A stretch of 64,000 bases of DNA from Hyphomicrobiales bacterium (lineage in GTDB: Bacteria; Pseudomonadota; Alphaproteobacteria; Rhizobiales; Rhizobiaceae), in NCBI GenBank assembly GCA_900473805.1, contig UCMS01000001.1, forward strand, positions 62,001-126,000, read 5' to 3'. Under the pieces are notes generated by a model that saw only the letters and a list, made by a program, of their open reading frames with translations, was not told where the DNA came from and did not search any database. The position numbers and the translations under genes were made by a program. Position 1 is the stretch's first letter. Every line of letters begins with the position of its first letter. This document shows positions 54,829-63,499 of this stretch, piece after piece.

Positions 54829-56115
54829 TCAGATTTTCGCGAGGGCCTGTTCCAGATCGGCGATAATGTCTTGCGCATCCTCAATGCCGATGGACAGGCG
54901 CACCACGTCGGGACCAGCTCCGGCTGCAATCTGCTGCTCTTCGGAGAGCTGTGCATGGGTGGTCGACGCCGGATGGATGATCAGCGAGCGGGTATCACCG
55001 ATATTGGCGAGATGGGAGAAAAGCTGCAGCCCGCCGACCAGAGCCTTGCCGGCCTCGAGGCCACCCTTGATGCCGAAGGTGAAGACGGCGCCTGCACCCT
55101 TCGGCGAATACCGCTTCTGAAGGGCATTGTTGGGATCGTCCGGCAGGCCGGCATAATTGACCCAGGCGATCTTCGGATGGTTTTTGAGCCAGGTCGCCAC
55201 CTTCAGAGCATTGTCGCAATGGCGCTGCATGCGCAGCGGCAGCGTCTCGATCCCCGTCAAAAGCAGGAATGCGTTCATCGGGGCCAGCGCCGGGCCGAGG
55301 TCGCGCAGGCCGAGCACGCGGCAAGCGATCGCGAAGGCGAAGTTGCCGAAGGTCTGGTGCAGGACGACGCCGGAATATTCCGGGCGCGGGGCCGAGAGCA
55401 TAGGATACTTGCCCGGCTTGGCCGACCAGTCGAACGTGCCGCCATCGACGATGACACCGCCCATGGAATTACCGTGGCCACCGAGGAACTTGGTGGCCGA
55501 ATGCACGATGATGTCGGCACCATGCTGCAGCGGGCGGATCAGGTAGGGGCTCGCCATTGTGTTGTCGACGATCAGCGGCAGGCCGTGGCGATGAGCCACT
55601 TCAGCGATCGCCTCGATATCGACAAAGGTGCCGCCTGGATTGGCGAGGCTTTCGATATAGACCGCCTTGGTGCGGTCATCGATCTGCGCCTCGAAGCTCG
55701 ATACATCGGCGGGATCGGCCCAGCGGACCTGCCAGTCGAAATTCTTGAAGGCGTGGCCGAACTGATTGATCGAGCCGCCATAGAGCTTTTTCGCGGCGAC
55801 GAAATTGTCACCCGGCTGCATCAGCGTGTGGAAGATCAGGAGCTGCGCTGCATGGCCCGAGGCGACGGCAAGGGCCGCCGTGCCGCCTTCCAGCGCCGCC
55901 ACGCGCTCTTCGAGCACGGCCTGGGTGGGGTTCATGATACGCGTGTAGATGTTGCCGAACTGCTTGAGCCCGAACAGGGCCGCCGCATGGTCCGAATCGT
56001 TGAAGACGAAGGCCGTGGTTTGATAGATCGGCGTGATGCGCGCGCCCGTGGTCGGGTCGGGCTGTGCGCCCGCATGGACGGCAAGCGTGGCGAAACCCGG
56101 ATTCGTGTCCGACAT
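54829..56115 (-). CDS. metY: O-acetylhomoserine sulfhydrylase
   Basis: PLP enzyme that makes homocysteine (or methionine) from O-acetylhomoserine and sulfide. 428 residues, the length of the MetY group rather than the shorter cystathionine synthases or MetZ. The PLP lysine is Lys209 (HSATKFLGGHG), with YTRIMNPT near the N-terminus and SLIIHPASTTHAQLS near the C-terminus. The 171-base region upstream shows no SAM riboswitch that I can recognise. Confidence 0.93.
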   Translation of the reverse strand: MSDTNPGFATLAVHAGAQPDPTTGARITPIYQTTAFVFNDSDHAAALFGLKQFGNIYTRIMNPTQAVLEERVAALEGGTAALAVASGHAAQLLIFHTLMQPGDNFVAAKKLYGGSINQFGHAFKNFDWQVRWADPADVSSFEAQIDDRTKAVYIESLANPGGTFVDIEAIAEVAHRHGLPLIVDNTMASPYLIRPLQHGADIIVHSATKFLGGHGNSMGGVIVDGGTFDWSAKPGKYPMLSAPRPEYSGVVLHQTFGNFAFAIACRVLGLRDLGPALAPMNAFLLLTGIETLPLRMQRHCDNALKVATWLKNHPKIAWVNYAGLPDDPNNALQKRYSPKGAGAVFTFGIKGGLEAGKALVGGLQLFSHLANIGDTRSLIIHPASTTHAQLSEEQQIAAGAGPDVVRLSIGIEDAQDIIADLEQALAKI

Positions 56116-56286
56116 TTTATGGATCCTCCCTTAAGCTGGACTGGGCGGGATCATAGTCAGTCATCCGTAGTTGTCAGCCTGCAATATTCCAAACTTAACG
56201 GTCGCCGGAGGATAAACATCCTTGATCGAGGTCAATGCGGCAGCCAGCCCTCATGGCATGCTCCACCACCGTTGATGGAGGTAGTG

Positions 56287-56718
56287 ATGACCTTAAGCCT
56301 TGCCGATCCCGTGCGTCATACCATGCAGCAAATCCTGTCCTGGTTTGCCCAAAGCTTCGAGTCTTCGACAGAGGCCGACATGCTAGCAACCCTCGAGCAG
56401 CGCGAGATCGACGCGCTCGCCGAAGACTGCGGCCTAAGCCCGCACCAATTGCTGGCTCTCGTGAAGGCGGGACCGCATGCCGCCGATGAAATGCCAGCGC
56501 TTATGCGCTCGCTCAACATCGATCCCGCCGAGGTCGAGTTCCAGATGCGCCAGACATTTCGCGCGATGCAGATCGCCTGCGCCGAATGCCAGTCGAAGGA
56601 ACGCTGTCACCGCGACCTGCAAATGGGTACAATCGACAAGGCCTTTGTCGACTACTGCAACAATGCGGAGAGCCTGAACGCGCTCAGAGCCAATCCGGAC
56701 GTGCTGCTGGGACGATGA
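56287..56718 (+). CDS. DUF6455 family protein
   Basis: 143 residues. The C-terminal half has a cysteine cluster, CAECQSKERCHRDL, and YCNNAESLNAL, the pattern of DUF6455 proteins found in Rhizobiales. The first part is helical with no signal peptide. GGAGG four bases before the ATG at 56287 fixes the start, although an in-frame ATG at 56275 also exists. Metal or Fe-S binding by the cysteines is possible; function unknown. It ends three bases from the converging CoA-binding gene. Confidence 0.82.
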   Translation: MTLSLADPVRHTMQQILSWFAQSFESSTEADMLATLEQREIDALAEDCGLSPHQLLALVKAGPHAADEMPALMRSLNIDPAEVEFQMRQTFRAMQIACAECQSKERCHRDLQMGTIDKAFVDYCNNAESLNALRANPDVLLGR

Positions 56719-56721
56719 GCG

Positions 56722-57153
56722 TCAGAGACCCAGACGCGGCATCTCGATGGCGGGGCAGCGGTTCATCACGACCTTGATTCCGGCCGCTTCGGCCGGCTTC
56801 ACGGCGTCATCGTCCCTCACGGTCAGTTGGCCCCAGAGCACCTTCGGTCGATTCGGCAGCGCCAGGGCTTCCTCAACCACCTCGCCCAGATATTCCGGCG
56901 CTCGAAACACGTCGACCATGTCGATCGGTTCTGGAATGTCAGCCATGGTCGCATAGACCGTCCGGCCAAGGATCTCCTTGCCGGCCTGTCCGGGATTGAC
57001 GGGGAAGACCTGGTAGCCTTTTGACATCAGAAAACGCATGACGCCGAAGCTTGGCCGATCGGGCTTGGGAGAGGCGCCGAGAAGGGCAATGGTCTTCACG
57101 TCGGTCAATATGCCTTTGAGATAATCGTCGGGATAATGGGTATGGTCGGCCAT
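56722..57153 (-). CDS. CoA-binding (YccU-like) protein, copy 1
   Basis: 143 residues, one Rossmann-type CoA-binding domain. It begins with KTIALLGASPKPDRPSFGVM, then GYQVFPVNPGQAGKEILGRTVYATM and KVVMNRCPAIEMPRL at the end. The Cys of NRCP, which is the usual residue of this family, is present here. Function unknown. A paralog with the same motifs lies 0.5 kb away. Confidence 0.88.
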   Translation of the reverse strand: MADHTHYPDDYLKGILTDVKTIALLGASPKPDRPSFGVMRFLMSKGYQVFPVNPGQAGKEILGRTVYATMADIPEPIDMVDVFRAPEYLGEVVEEALALPNRPKVLWGQLTVRDDDAVKPAEAAGIKVVMNRCPAIEMPRLGL

Positions 57154-57313
57154 CCGGATCTCCTTAACATCGTGCCTCGAGTTCCTAAGAGGTAGATGGG
57201 TTGAAGATCGTCGACAACAAGAGGAGCCGCCCTATCTTGGAGCGCAGCCTACGATGTGTGCCGGAACCCGTATGGCGGCCGGGACGTTGAACAGCAGCCG
57301 AAGGAGGATCGTT

Positions 57314-57649
57314 ATGCGCATTAGACCACTCGCCATCCTGCTCGCCGCGGTTTGCGCCGCATCGCCGGCATCTGCCATTTCGCGCTACAACTCGCAGAGC
57401 CTGACCTGTGACCAAGCACGCCAGCGCGTGCTGAACGAGGGGGCTGTGATCCTGCGTTATCCCTCGACGCGGGTCCGGGGCATGACGCTCTATGATCGGT
57501 ACGTAACGCGGAACGCGCAGTGCGAGCCGCATGAATATGCCGAACGTGCCTATGTCCCGACACGGGACGAGCCGCGCTGTCCCGTGCTTAACTGCCAGCC
57601 CTATGATCCGCTTCCGGGACGGTTCGGCAAGCCGATCGTCCGCTTCTGA
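57314..57649 (+). CDS. Small exported protein of unknown function
   Basis: 111 residues. A signal peptide (MRIRPLAILLAAVCAASPASA) ends before ISRYNS. The mature part has four cysteines (LTCDQAR, NAQCEPHEY, PRCPVLNCQP) that can form two disulfides, and many Arg and Tyr residues. RGMTLYDRYVTRN is the best-conserved-looking stretch. GGAGGATCGTT precedes the ATG at 57314. It is located between two CoA-binding paralogs on the other strand. Likely periplasmic; role unknown. Confidence 0.83.
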   Translation: MRIRPLAILLAAVCAASPASAISRYNSQSLTCDQARQRVLNEGAVILRYPSTRVRGMTLYDRYVTRNAQCEPHEYAERAYVPTRDEPRCPVLNCQPYDPLPGRFGKPIVRF

Positions 57650-57657
57650 GGGGATCG

Positions 57658-58125
57658 TCAGGCCGCGTGGGCCGGACCATGATGCGGCGGATGGGTCAGC
57701 TCGTAGACCAGCGGATATTCCGAGACCAGCGCGCGGTTCATGACCACCTTGATACCAGCGGCTTCGGCGCGCGCCGCGGCCGTGTCGTCGCGCACGCCGA
57801 GTTGGCACCAGATCGCCTTGGGCCGCGGCGTCATGGCCAAGACCTGGTCCACGATCGCATCCAGATGCTCCGATTGCCGGAATACGTCCACGAGATCGAT
57901 TGGTTCGCGGATGTCGGCGAGCGATGCGTAAACAGTCCGTCCCAGGATTGTGCTGCCGACATGAGCAGGGTTGACCGGAAAGACCTGATAGCCCTTGCCG
58001 AGCAGGAAGCCCGAGATCCAATGACTGGGACGGTGATCGTTGGTCGAGGCCCCGACCACCGCGACATTGCGTGCGTTCTTGAGGATTTCAGCGAGATAGC
58101 TGTTGAGATAGGTATCGTGGTTCAT
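57658..58125 (-). CDS. CoA-binding (YccU-like) protein, copy 2
   Basis: 155 residues and clearly homologous to the protein encoded at 56722-57153: NVAVVGASTNDHRPSHWISG, GYQVFPVNPAHVGSTILGRTVYASL and AGIKVVMNRALVSEYPLVY. The Cys of the NRC motif is replaced by Ala in this copy. The tail YELTHPPHHGPAHAA is His-rich. The start MNHDTYLNSY at 58125 has AGGAAGA upstream. Function unknown. Confidence 0.88.
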   Translation of the reverse strand: MNHDTYLNSYLAEILKNARNVAVVGASTNDHRPSHWISGFLLGKGYQVFPVNPAHVGSTILGRTVYASLADIREPIDLVDVFRQSEHLDAIVDQVLAMTPRPKAIWCQLGVRDDTAAARAEAAGIKVVMNRALVSEYPLVYELTHPPHHGPAHAA

Positions 58126-58236
58126 GGTCTTCCTCCTGGCCTCAGGCCGCCGAGCAAACCGTCCCTCTATTCCCTGCCCCGAATATACGCTCCATCCGTT
58201 AACGGTCGCGTTGCGCAACCGTTCAAATACCGCCGA

Positions 58237-58668
58237 TCAATCCGGCAGCACCACATGCCCGTGTTCATCCAGCGGGAAGAACGGATTGTGCGCGATTTCC
58301 CACAGATGCCCGTCAGGATCCGCAACATAACCGGAATAGCCGCCCCAGAAGACTTTCTCCGGCGCCTTGACCAGAGTTGCCCCACACGAAACCGCGAATT
58401 TCACCACCGCGTCGACGCCGATCTCGCTGGTGACGTTGTAGGCAAGCGTCACGCCCGAGAACCCCGGCGGCGTATCCTCTACCGTGGCATCCTGCGCTAG
58501 GTGGCTGCGGGAAAAGAGGCCCAGGACGATGCCTTTCAGTTGGATGAAGGTGACATTCTCATTGGAGGCCGGCGACTTGCTCCAGCCGAGCCGCTCGTAG
58601 AAATCAGTGCTTCTCGCCACATCGGCGACACCGAGCGTAATTAGAGAAATGCGGCGCTCAAGGGACAT
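58237..58668 (-). CDS. VOC family protein (glyoxalase-like)
   Basis: 143 residues, one vicinal oxygen chelate domain pair. It begins RISLITLGVADVARSTDFYERLGW and ends GGYSGYVADPDGHLWEIAHNP, the common form of uncharacterised VOC proteins. Asn/Gln residues replace the usual first metal His, so metal binding is uncertain. It has AGGTCG upstream. Two palindromes lie within 250 bases upstream. Confidence 0.87.
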   Translation of the reverse strand: MSLERRISLITLGVADVARSTDFYERLGWSKSPASNENVTFIQLKGIVLGLFSRSHLAQDATVEDTPPGFSGVTLAYNVTSEIGVDAVVKFAVSCGATLVKAPEKVFWGGYSGYVADPDGHLWEIAHNPFFPLDEHGHVVLPD

Positions 58669-58742
58669 ATTCGACCTCCGTTAACAGTGCCTGCCGTTAC
58701 GTTCGGTTTATGTTTTCATTATGTTCATGCGAATATTAGCAT

Positions 58743-58759
58743 CATGAGTTGCACTCATG
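58743..58759. promoter_or_regulatory. Palindrome CATGAGT-3-ACTCATG upstream of VOC gene
   Basis: A perfect inverted repeat with seven-base arms around TGC, 75 bases upstream of the VOC start. It looks like an operator, for instance for a LysR or similar regulator, but no regulator gene adjoins it. Confidence 0.45.
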
Positions 58760-58968
58760 TTTTCGCACAATCCTTCCGATTCAACTCAATATTTAGGAAA
58801 TACGGACGCGGAACCGCATAGCGGCGTGCGGATAACAGCAGCCAGACCAGGGCTACCACCCAGCAAAAACCCACTTCTTGGCCGTCATGCCGTGAGGTAA
58901 AATAATACCTCATATCTAAGTGACTGTTTTCCAACGATCCTCCGCAAGAGGCTGCGGTTCCCCACGCC
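58760..58968. other. Non-coding region with second palindrome before rplM
   Basis: TGAGGTA (58893-58899) and TACCTCA (58906-58912) form a perfect inverted repeat with six A/T-rich bases between. The surrounding 200 bases are AT-richer than the rest and hold no supported ORF; an open frame on the minus strand from 59066 overlaps the rplM promoter and is not believed. Confidence 0.4.
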
Positions 58969-58997
58969 TTGACGCTTACTCTGGTGCAGATTATACA
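58969..58997 (+). promoter_or_regulatory. Promoter of rplM-rpsI
   Basis: TTGACG (58969-58974) and TATACA (58992-58997) with exactly 17 bases between make a strong sigma-70 promoter. Start is expected near 59004, giving a leader of about 118 bases. Confidence 0.75.
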
Positions 58998-59005
58998 GCG
59001 CTCGG

Positions 59006-59035
59006 GAAAGCGGCCTTCGGGACCGCTTTCTTGTT
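59006..59035 (+). promoter_or_regulatory. Hairpin in the rplM leader, possible attenuator
   Basis: GAAAGCGG (59006-59013) pairs with CCGCTTTC (59023-59030) and is followed by TTGTTT. It comes right at the start of the transcript, looking like a short terminator or a protected 5' end. Ribosomal operons are often controlled at the leader by a product protein, so this may be an attenuator or a protein-binding fold. Confidence 0.4.
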
Positions 59036-59121
59036 TGTGCCGGCGACGGCACGCATCAAGCAACAAAAAACGCCTGCTGGCCCGTCACGGGTCTGCCAGG
59101 ATCACACGGAAAGAGACCTCA

Positions 59122-59586
59122 ATGTCTACCTTCGTTCAGAAGCCTGCAGAGGTGGAGAAGAAGTGGATCCTCATCGACGCCGAAGGGCTCGTTGTCGGTC
59201 GCCTCGCCACCATCATCGCCACGCACCTGCGCGGCAAGCACAAGGCCACCTACACCCCTCACGTTGATGATGGCGACAATGTCATCGTGATCAACGCCGA
59301 GAAGGTTGTCCTCACCGGCAAGAAGTATTCGGACAAGACCTACTACTGGCACACCGGTTATCCGGGTGGCATCAAGGAACGTACTGCCCGCCAGATCATC
59401 GAAGGCCGCTTCCCGGAGCGCGTTCTCGAGAAGGCTGTCGAGCGCATGATCCCGCGCGGCCCGCTCGGCCGTCGCCAGATGAAGAACCTGCGCGTCTATG
59501 CCGGCTCGAACCATCCGCATGAAGCTCAGCAGCCCGTCGTTCTCGACGTTGCCAAGCTGAACAGCAAGAACACAAGGAGCGCCTAA
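59122..59586 (+). CDS. rplM: 50S ribosomal protein L13
   Basis: 154 residues. Begins [26 protein letters not shown] text with the conserved [18 protein letters not shown] and the end [21 protein letters not shown]. The ATG has GGAAAGAGA upstream. Followed by rpsI after two bases. Confidence 0.98.
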   Translation: MSTFVQKPAEVEKKWILIDAEGLVVGRLATIIATHLRGKHKATYTPHVDDGDNVIVINAEKVVLTGKKYSDKTYYWHTGYPGGIKERTARQIIEGRFPERVLEKAVERMIPRGPLGRRQMKNLRVYAGSNHPHEAQQPVVLDVAKLNSKNTRSA

Positions 59587-59588
59587 GT

Positions 59589-60053
59589 ATGGCCGATCTT
59601 TCTTCCCTGAAGGACCTTGCCCCGGCACAGGACGCAGCTCCGGCTCACGTCCGCAAGGTCGACTCTCTGGGTCGCTCCTACGCCACCGGCAAGCGCAAGA
59701 ACGCCGTTGCCCGCGTCTGGGTCAAGCCGGGCACCGGCAAGATCACGATCAACGGCCGCGAATTCCGCACTTACTTCGCCCGTCCGGTCCTGCAGATGAT
59801 CCTGCAGCAGCCGATCGTCGCAGCTGCCCGTGATGGCCAGTTCGACATCGTCGCGACCGTTCACGGCGGCGGCCTCTCCGGCCAGGCTGGTGCTGTTCGT
59901 CACGGTCTCTCGAAGGCCCTCACCTACTTCGAACCGGGCCTGCGCTCGGTCCTGAAGAAGGGTGGCTTCCTGACCCGCGACAGCCGCGTCGTCGAGCGTA
60001 AGAAGTACGGCAAGGCCAAGGCCCGTCGTTCGTTCCAGTTCTCCAAGCGTTAA
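59589..60053 (+). CDS. rpsI: 30S ribosomal protein S9
   Basis: 154 residues. [39 protein letters not shown] and the basic end [17 protein letters not shown], which reaches into the ribosomal P site, are the S9 marks. The N-terminus has about 20 extra residues, usual in alphaproteobacteria. Co-transcribed with rplM and closed by a strong terminator. Confidence 0.98.
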   Translation: MADLSSLKDLAPAQDAAPAHVRKVDSLGRSYATGKRKNAVARVWVKPGTGKITINGREFRTYFARPVLQMILQQPIVAAARDGQFDIVATVHGGGLSGQAGAVRHGLSKALTYFEPGLRSVLKKGGFLTRDSRVVERKKYGKAKARRSFQFSKR

Positions 60054-60081
60054 TCGCTGGACGACCGGAAACGGAAATCAA

Positions 60082-60110
60082 GGCGGGGCTTCGGCTCCGC
60101 CTTTTTTTTT
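60082..60110 (+). terminator. Terminator of rplM-rpsI
   Basis: GGCGGGGC (60082-60089), TTCG loop, GCTCCGCC (60094-60101) and nine T's. The tetraloop and T-run make it one of the strongest terminators in the window. Confidence 0.95.
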
Positions 60111-60188
60111 CGTTCAGCCATCTGCTGCGGAGCTTGACCGCGCCAGACCAGCCTATAATTTGATCAAATTTTCAAGCCGGAGAGGATC

Positions 60189-61142
60189 ATGGCCAGCAAG
60201 ACGATCGACAACGCATTCACCGCGAAATCCGTACGCGGGGCTGCGACCGACCCCACCTATGCCGGCGTTCTTTCCTTCATGCGTCGCAAGTATTCGAAGG
60301 ACCTCTCGGATGTAGATGCCGTGGTCCTCGGCATTCCCTTCGATGCGGCCGTTTCCAATCGGCCCGGCGCGCGTTTCGGGCCTCAGGCGGTCCGGCGCGC
60401 CTCGGCGATCTTCGACAACGATCCGCAATACCCCTTTTCGCGCGACCTCTTCGAGCAGATGGCCGTCACTGATTACGGCGACGTGCTCCTAGATTACGGC
60501 AATCATCAGAACACCCCTGCCCTGATCGAACAGGAGGCGGCCAAGATCATCGCATCCGGCGCCTATCTGCTGGGCATCGGCGGCGACCACTTCGTCACCT
60601 GGCCGCTCCTGAAGGCGCATGCCGCAAAACACGGGCCTCTGGCCATGGTGCATTTCGATGCCCATCAGGACACCTGGGATGACGACGGCCAGCGGATCGA
60701 TCATGGCTCCTTCGTCTGCCGTGCGGTGCGCGAAGGCGTCATAGACCCGAAGAAGTCGATCCAGATCGGCATCCGCACCCATGCGCCCGAAGACTTCGGC
60801 ATCAAGATCGTCCATGGCTGGGAGGTCGAAGACATGGGCGCGCAGGCGATCGCCGATGCGATCCTCGCCCATGTCGGATCGGCTCCGACCTATCTGACCT
60901 TCGATATCGACTGCCTGGATCCGGCCTATGCGCCGGGCACGGGCACGCCTGTCGCCGGTGGCCCCTCCTCCGCCAAGATCCTGTCGGTGCTGCGCAAGCT
61001 TGGACCGCTCGACATCCGGGGCTCTGATATCGTGGAAGTGGCGCCCGCCTACGACCATGCCGACATCACCGCAATTGCCGGTGCGACAGTTGCGATGTAT
61101 ATGCTGGGCCTGCGGGCGGAAAAGCTTGCGACACGCGGCTGA
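60189..61142 (+). CDS. speB: Agmatinase (ureohydrolase family)
   Basis: Hydrolyses agmatine to putrescine and urea; 317 residues. The binuclear manganese motifs are GIGGDHFVTWP, FDAHQDTWDD and FDIDCLDPAYAPGTGTP. NRPGARFGPQAVRRAS is typical of agmatinases rather than arginases. GGAGAGGATC precedes the ATG. Related guanidinobutyrase-type substrates are possible. It lies between the rpsI terminator and argC on the same strand. Confidence 0.9.
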   Translation: MASKTIDNAFTAKSVRGAATDPTYAGVLSFMRRKYSKDLSDVDAVVLGIPFDAAVSNRPGARFGPQAVRRASAIFDNDPQYPFSRDLFEQMAVTDYGDVLLDYGNHQNTPALIEQEAAKIIASGAYLLGIGGDHFVTWPLLKAHAAKHGPLAMVHFDAHQDTWDDDGQRIDHGSFVCRAVREGVIDPKKSIQIGIRTHAPEDFGIKIVHGWEVEDMGAQAIADAILAHVGSAPTYLTFDIDCLDPAYAPGTGTPVAGGPSSAKILSVLRKLGPLDIRGSDIVEVAPAYDHADITAIAGATVAMYMLGLRAEKLATRG

Positions 61143-61210
61143 CACATTGATTCAGCACATTCATAAACAGAGTCCGCATCCCGAACTAAACCTCTGACAG
61201 GACAAGACAA

Positions 61211-62143
61211 ATGGCAGCGAAGATCTTCATCGACGGCGAACATGGCACAACGGGTCTGCAGATCCGCACGCGCCTTGCCGCCCGCCGTGACATCGAGCTC
61301 CTGTCCATCCCCGAAGCCGAGCGGCGGAACGAGAAGATGCGCGAGGATCTGCTCAATACCGCCGACATCGCGATCCTCTGCCTGCCCGACGACGCGTCGA
61401 AGCAGGCCTATGAGATGACGGCGGCGAACAACAATGTGCGGTTGCTCGATGCCTCCACCGCGTTCCGCGTGCATCCGGACTGGGCCTATGGCTTTGCCGA
61501 GATGGACAAGGCGCAGAAGGCCAAGATCCAATCGGCTCGCTATGTATCCAACCCCGGCTGCTATCCGACCGGTGCGATCGGCCTTCTTCGCCCGCTCAGG
61601 GCCGCCGGCCTCCTGCCGGACGGTTACCCGGTGTCGGTGAATGCGGTGTCGGGCTATACCGGTGGCGGCAAGCAGATGATCGCCCAGATGGAGGACAAGA
61701 ACCATCCTGAGCATCTCGCGGCCAACAACTTCCTCTACGGCCTGACGCTCAAGCACAAGCACGTGCCGGAGATGCAGACCCATGGCCTGCTTGACCGCGC
61801 GCCGCTCTTTGCCCCGTCCGTCGGTCGCTTCCCTCAAGGCATGATCGTCCAGGTGCCGCTCTTCCTCGACGATCTTGCTCCGGGTGCCACGATCGAAAGC
61901 ATTCACGACGCACTCGTCGCTCATTATGCGGGCCAGGACATCGTCACCGTTGTACCACTCGCCGAAAGCGCCAAGCTGCCGCGGATCGATGCGGAAGAAC
62001 TGGCGGGCAAGGACACGATGAAACTCTTCGTCTTCGGCACGAGCGGTGGAGCGCATGTCAATCTGGTCGCGCTGCTCGACAATCTCGGCAAGGGCGCGTC
62101 GGGTGCTGCCGTGCAAAACATGGACCTGATGCTGTCGGCCTAA
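61211..62143 (+). CDS. argC: N-acetyl-gamma-glutamyl-phosphate reductase
   Basis: Third step of arginine synthesis. 310 residues, the shorter type 2 form. NADP site [14 protein letters not shown] (9-22), catalytic Cys117 (SNPGCYPTG) and [22 protein letters not shown] and [28 protein letters not shown] text (core [11 protein letters not shown]) close the protein. Follows speB after 68 bases and may share its transcript. Confidence 0.94.
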   Translation: MAAKIFIDGEHGTTGLQIRTRLAARRDIELLSIPEAERRNEKMREDLLNTADIAILCLPDDASKQAYEMTAANNNVRLLDASTAFRVHPDWAYGFAEMDKAQKAKIQSARYVSNPGCYPTGAIGLLRPLRAAGLLPDGYPVSVNAVSGYTGGGKQMIAQMEDKNHPEHLAANNFLYGLTLKHKHVPEMQTHGLLDRAPLFAPSVGRFPQGMIVQVPLFLDDLAPGATIESIHDALVAHYAGQDIVTVVPLAESAKLPRIDAEELAGKDTMKLFVFGTSGGAHVNLVALLDNLGKGASGAAVQNMDLMLSA

Positions 62144-62168
62144 GCCGCCGGCAGTCCTTCAAGGAGGG

Positions 62169-62564
62169 ATGCCGATGATCGACCATATTGGGCTTTCTGT
62201 CGCCGATTTCGCCAAGTCCAAGGCCTTTTATGATGCGGTCATGCCGACGATCGGCGCATCCTGCGTCATGGCCGTCACGGCGGCAGACACCGGCGGGACC
62301 TATGAGGGGGCCGGTTACGGGATCGGCGGGAAGCCGTCCTTCTGGATCGGCACCGGCGGGCGGACGCAAGGGTCTCTGCACATTGCCTTCGTGGCCGAGA
62401 GCCGGTCGGCCGTGGATGCCTTTTACGCTGCCGCCCTGGCAGCCGGCGGGACCGACAACGGACCGCCGGGCATTCGGGCGCATTACCACCCGAATTACTA
62501 CGGGGCCTTCGTCCTGGATCTGGACGGACACAATATCGAGGCTGTCTGCCACAAACCGGCCTGA
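62169..62564 (+). CDS. VOC family protein
   Basis: 131 residues, glyoxalase/bleomycin-resistance fold. HIGLSVADFAKSKAFYDAV at the start, GSLHIAFVAESRSAVDAFYAAA in the middle and YYGAFVLDLDGHNIEAVCH at the end. First His, second His and final Glu that bind metal are all in place. GGAGGGATG lies six bases before the start. Substrate unknown. Confidence 0.9.
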   Translation: MPMIDHIGLSVADFAKSKAFYDAVMPTIGASCVMAVTAADTGGTYEGAGYGIGGKPSFWIGTGGRTQGSLHIAFVAESRSAVDAFYAAALAAGGTDNGPPGIRAHYHPNYYGAFVLDLDGHNIEAVCHKPA

Positions 62565-62667
62565 GCGGCACCATCGGACTGTCGCCAGCTGCTGAACGGT
62601 TCGTCAGGTGGACACGCTCTCGTTCGTGACCGAGGACGCGGCTAACATGCCCTGAAAGAGAGGTGCC

Positions 62668-63498
62668 ATGACCCAGCCGAAGCGACTTCCCGTCTATTTC
62701 ATTCCCCATGGCGGCGGTCCTTGGCCGTTCATGGAGTTTCCCAAAGACGACCAGGGCAAGGGACCTTGGGACGATCTCGGGACGTTCCTGCGCGGTCTGT
62801 CCGACGCGGTGGGACGCAGGCCAAAGGCGATCCTGGTGGTTTCCGGACACTGGGAGGGGGAGCCGGTGCCCACGGTCAGCAGTGCCGAGCGACCCGGCAT
62901 GCTGTTCGACTATTACAACTTCCCGCCCCACACCTACGAGCTTTCCTATCCTGCGCCCGGCTCGCCGCATCTGGCGGCACGCGCCCGTGCGCTGCTCACG
63001 GCAGCGGGGATCGACAACGCGGAAGATTCAGGCAGGGGTTATGACCACGGCGTCTTTATTCCGCTGATGCTCGCCTATCCGGATGCGGATGTGCCGGTCA
63101 CCATGATCTCGCTGAAGAACACGCTGGATGTTGCAAGCCACGTGGCCATTGGCAAGGCGCTCGAGCCGTTGCGTGACGAGGACGTCCTGATCGTTGCGTC
63201 CGGCATGAGCTACCACAACATGCGGATGTTCCGGCAGGCCGAACCCGCCCATGTCCAGCAGGCGATCCGCTTCGATGCCTGGCTTGAAAAGGCCGTGGAC
63301 AGCGAGAACGCCGAGGAGCGCACCGCGCGTCTGTCGGCTTGGGATCAGAACCCTGACGCCCGCGCCTGCCATGTGCCCGACCACGACCATCTCGTGCCGC
63401 TCTTCGTGGCGTCGGGTGCAGCCGGCGCCGATGCCGGCCGCCGGGTCTTCCAGGGACATTTCCTCGGCAAGCCTTATTCCGGCTTCCGATTCGGGTAG
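62668..63498 (+). CDS. DODA-type extradiol ring-cleavage dioxygenase
   Basis: 276 residues, LigB/class III fold. The expected metal His residues appear in YFIPHGGGPW and VVSGHWEG, with a third in GYDHGVFIPLMLAYPDADVP and HDHLVPLFVASGA at the end. YgiD of E. coli is the nearest described group (4,5-DOPA dioxygenase). The natural substrate is not known and no aromatic pathway genes adjoin it. AGAGAGGTGCC precedes the ATG. Confidence 0.9.
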   Translation: MTQPKRLPVYFIPHGGGPWPFMEFPKDDQGKGPWDDLGTFLRGLSDAVGRRPKAILVVSGHWEGEPVPTVSSAERPGMLFDYYNFPPHTYELSYPAPGSPHLAARARALLTAAGIDNAEDSGRGYDHGVFIPLMLAYPDADVPVTMISLKNTLDVASHVAIGKALEPLRDEDVLIVASGMSYHNMRMFRQAEPAHVQQAIRFDAWLEKAVDSENAEERTARLSAWDQNPDARACHVPDHDHLVPLFVASGAAGADAGRRVFQGHFLGKPYSGFRFG

Positions 63499-63499
63499 A

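Noticed and set aside
54679..56286. Upstream part of a plus-strand frame that reaches into the DUF6455 gene
   Set aside because: It is antisense to metY. Only the part from the ATG at 56287, which has a good RBS, is a real gene.
56116..56286. SAM-II or SAM/SAH riboswitch before metY
   Set aside because: Such elements are common here in alphaproteobacteria, and TTGCAG occurs in the leader, but the conserved pseudoknot blocks are not present. A covariance search would settle it.
58755..59066. A 103-codon frame on the minus strand upstream of rplM
   Set aside because: It runs over the strong rplM promoter and leader, has no RBS and resembles no protein family.
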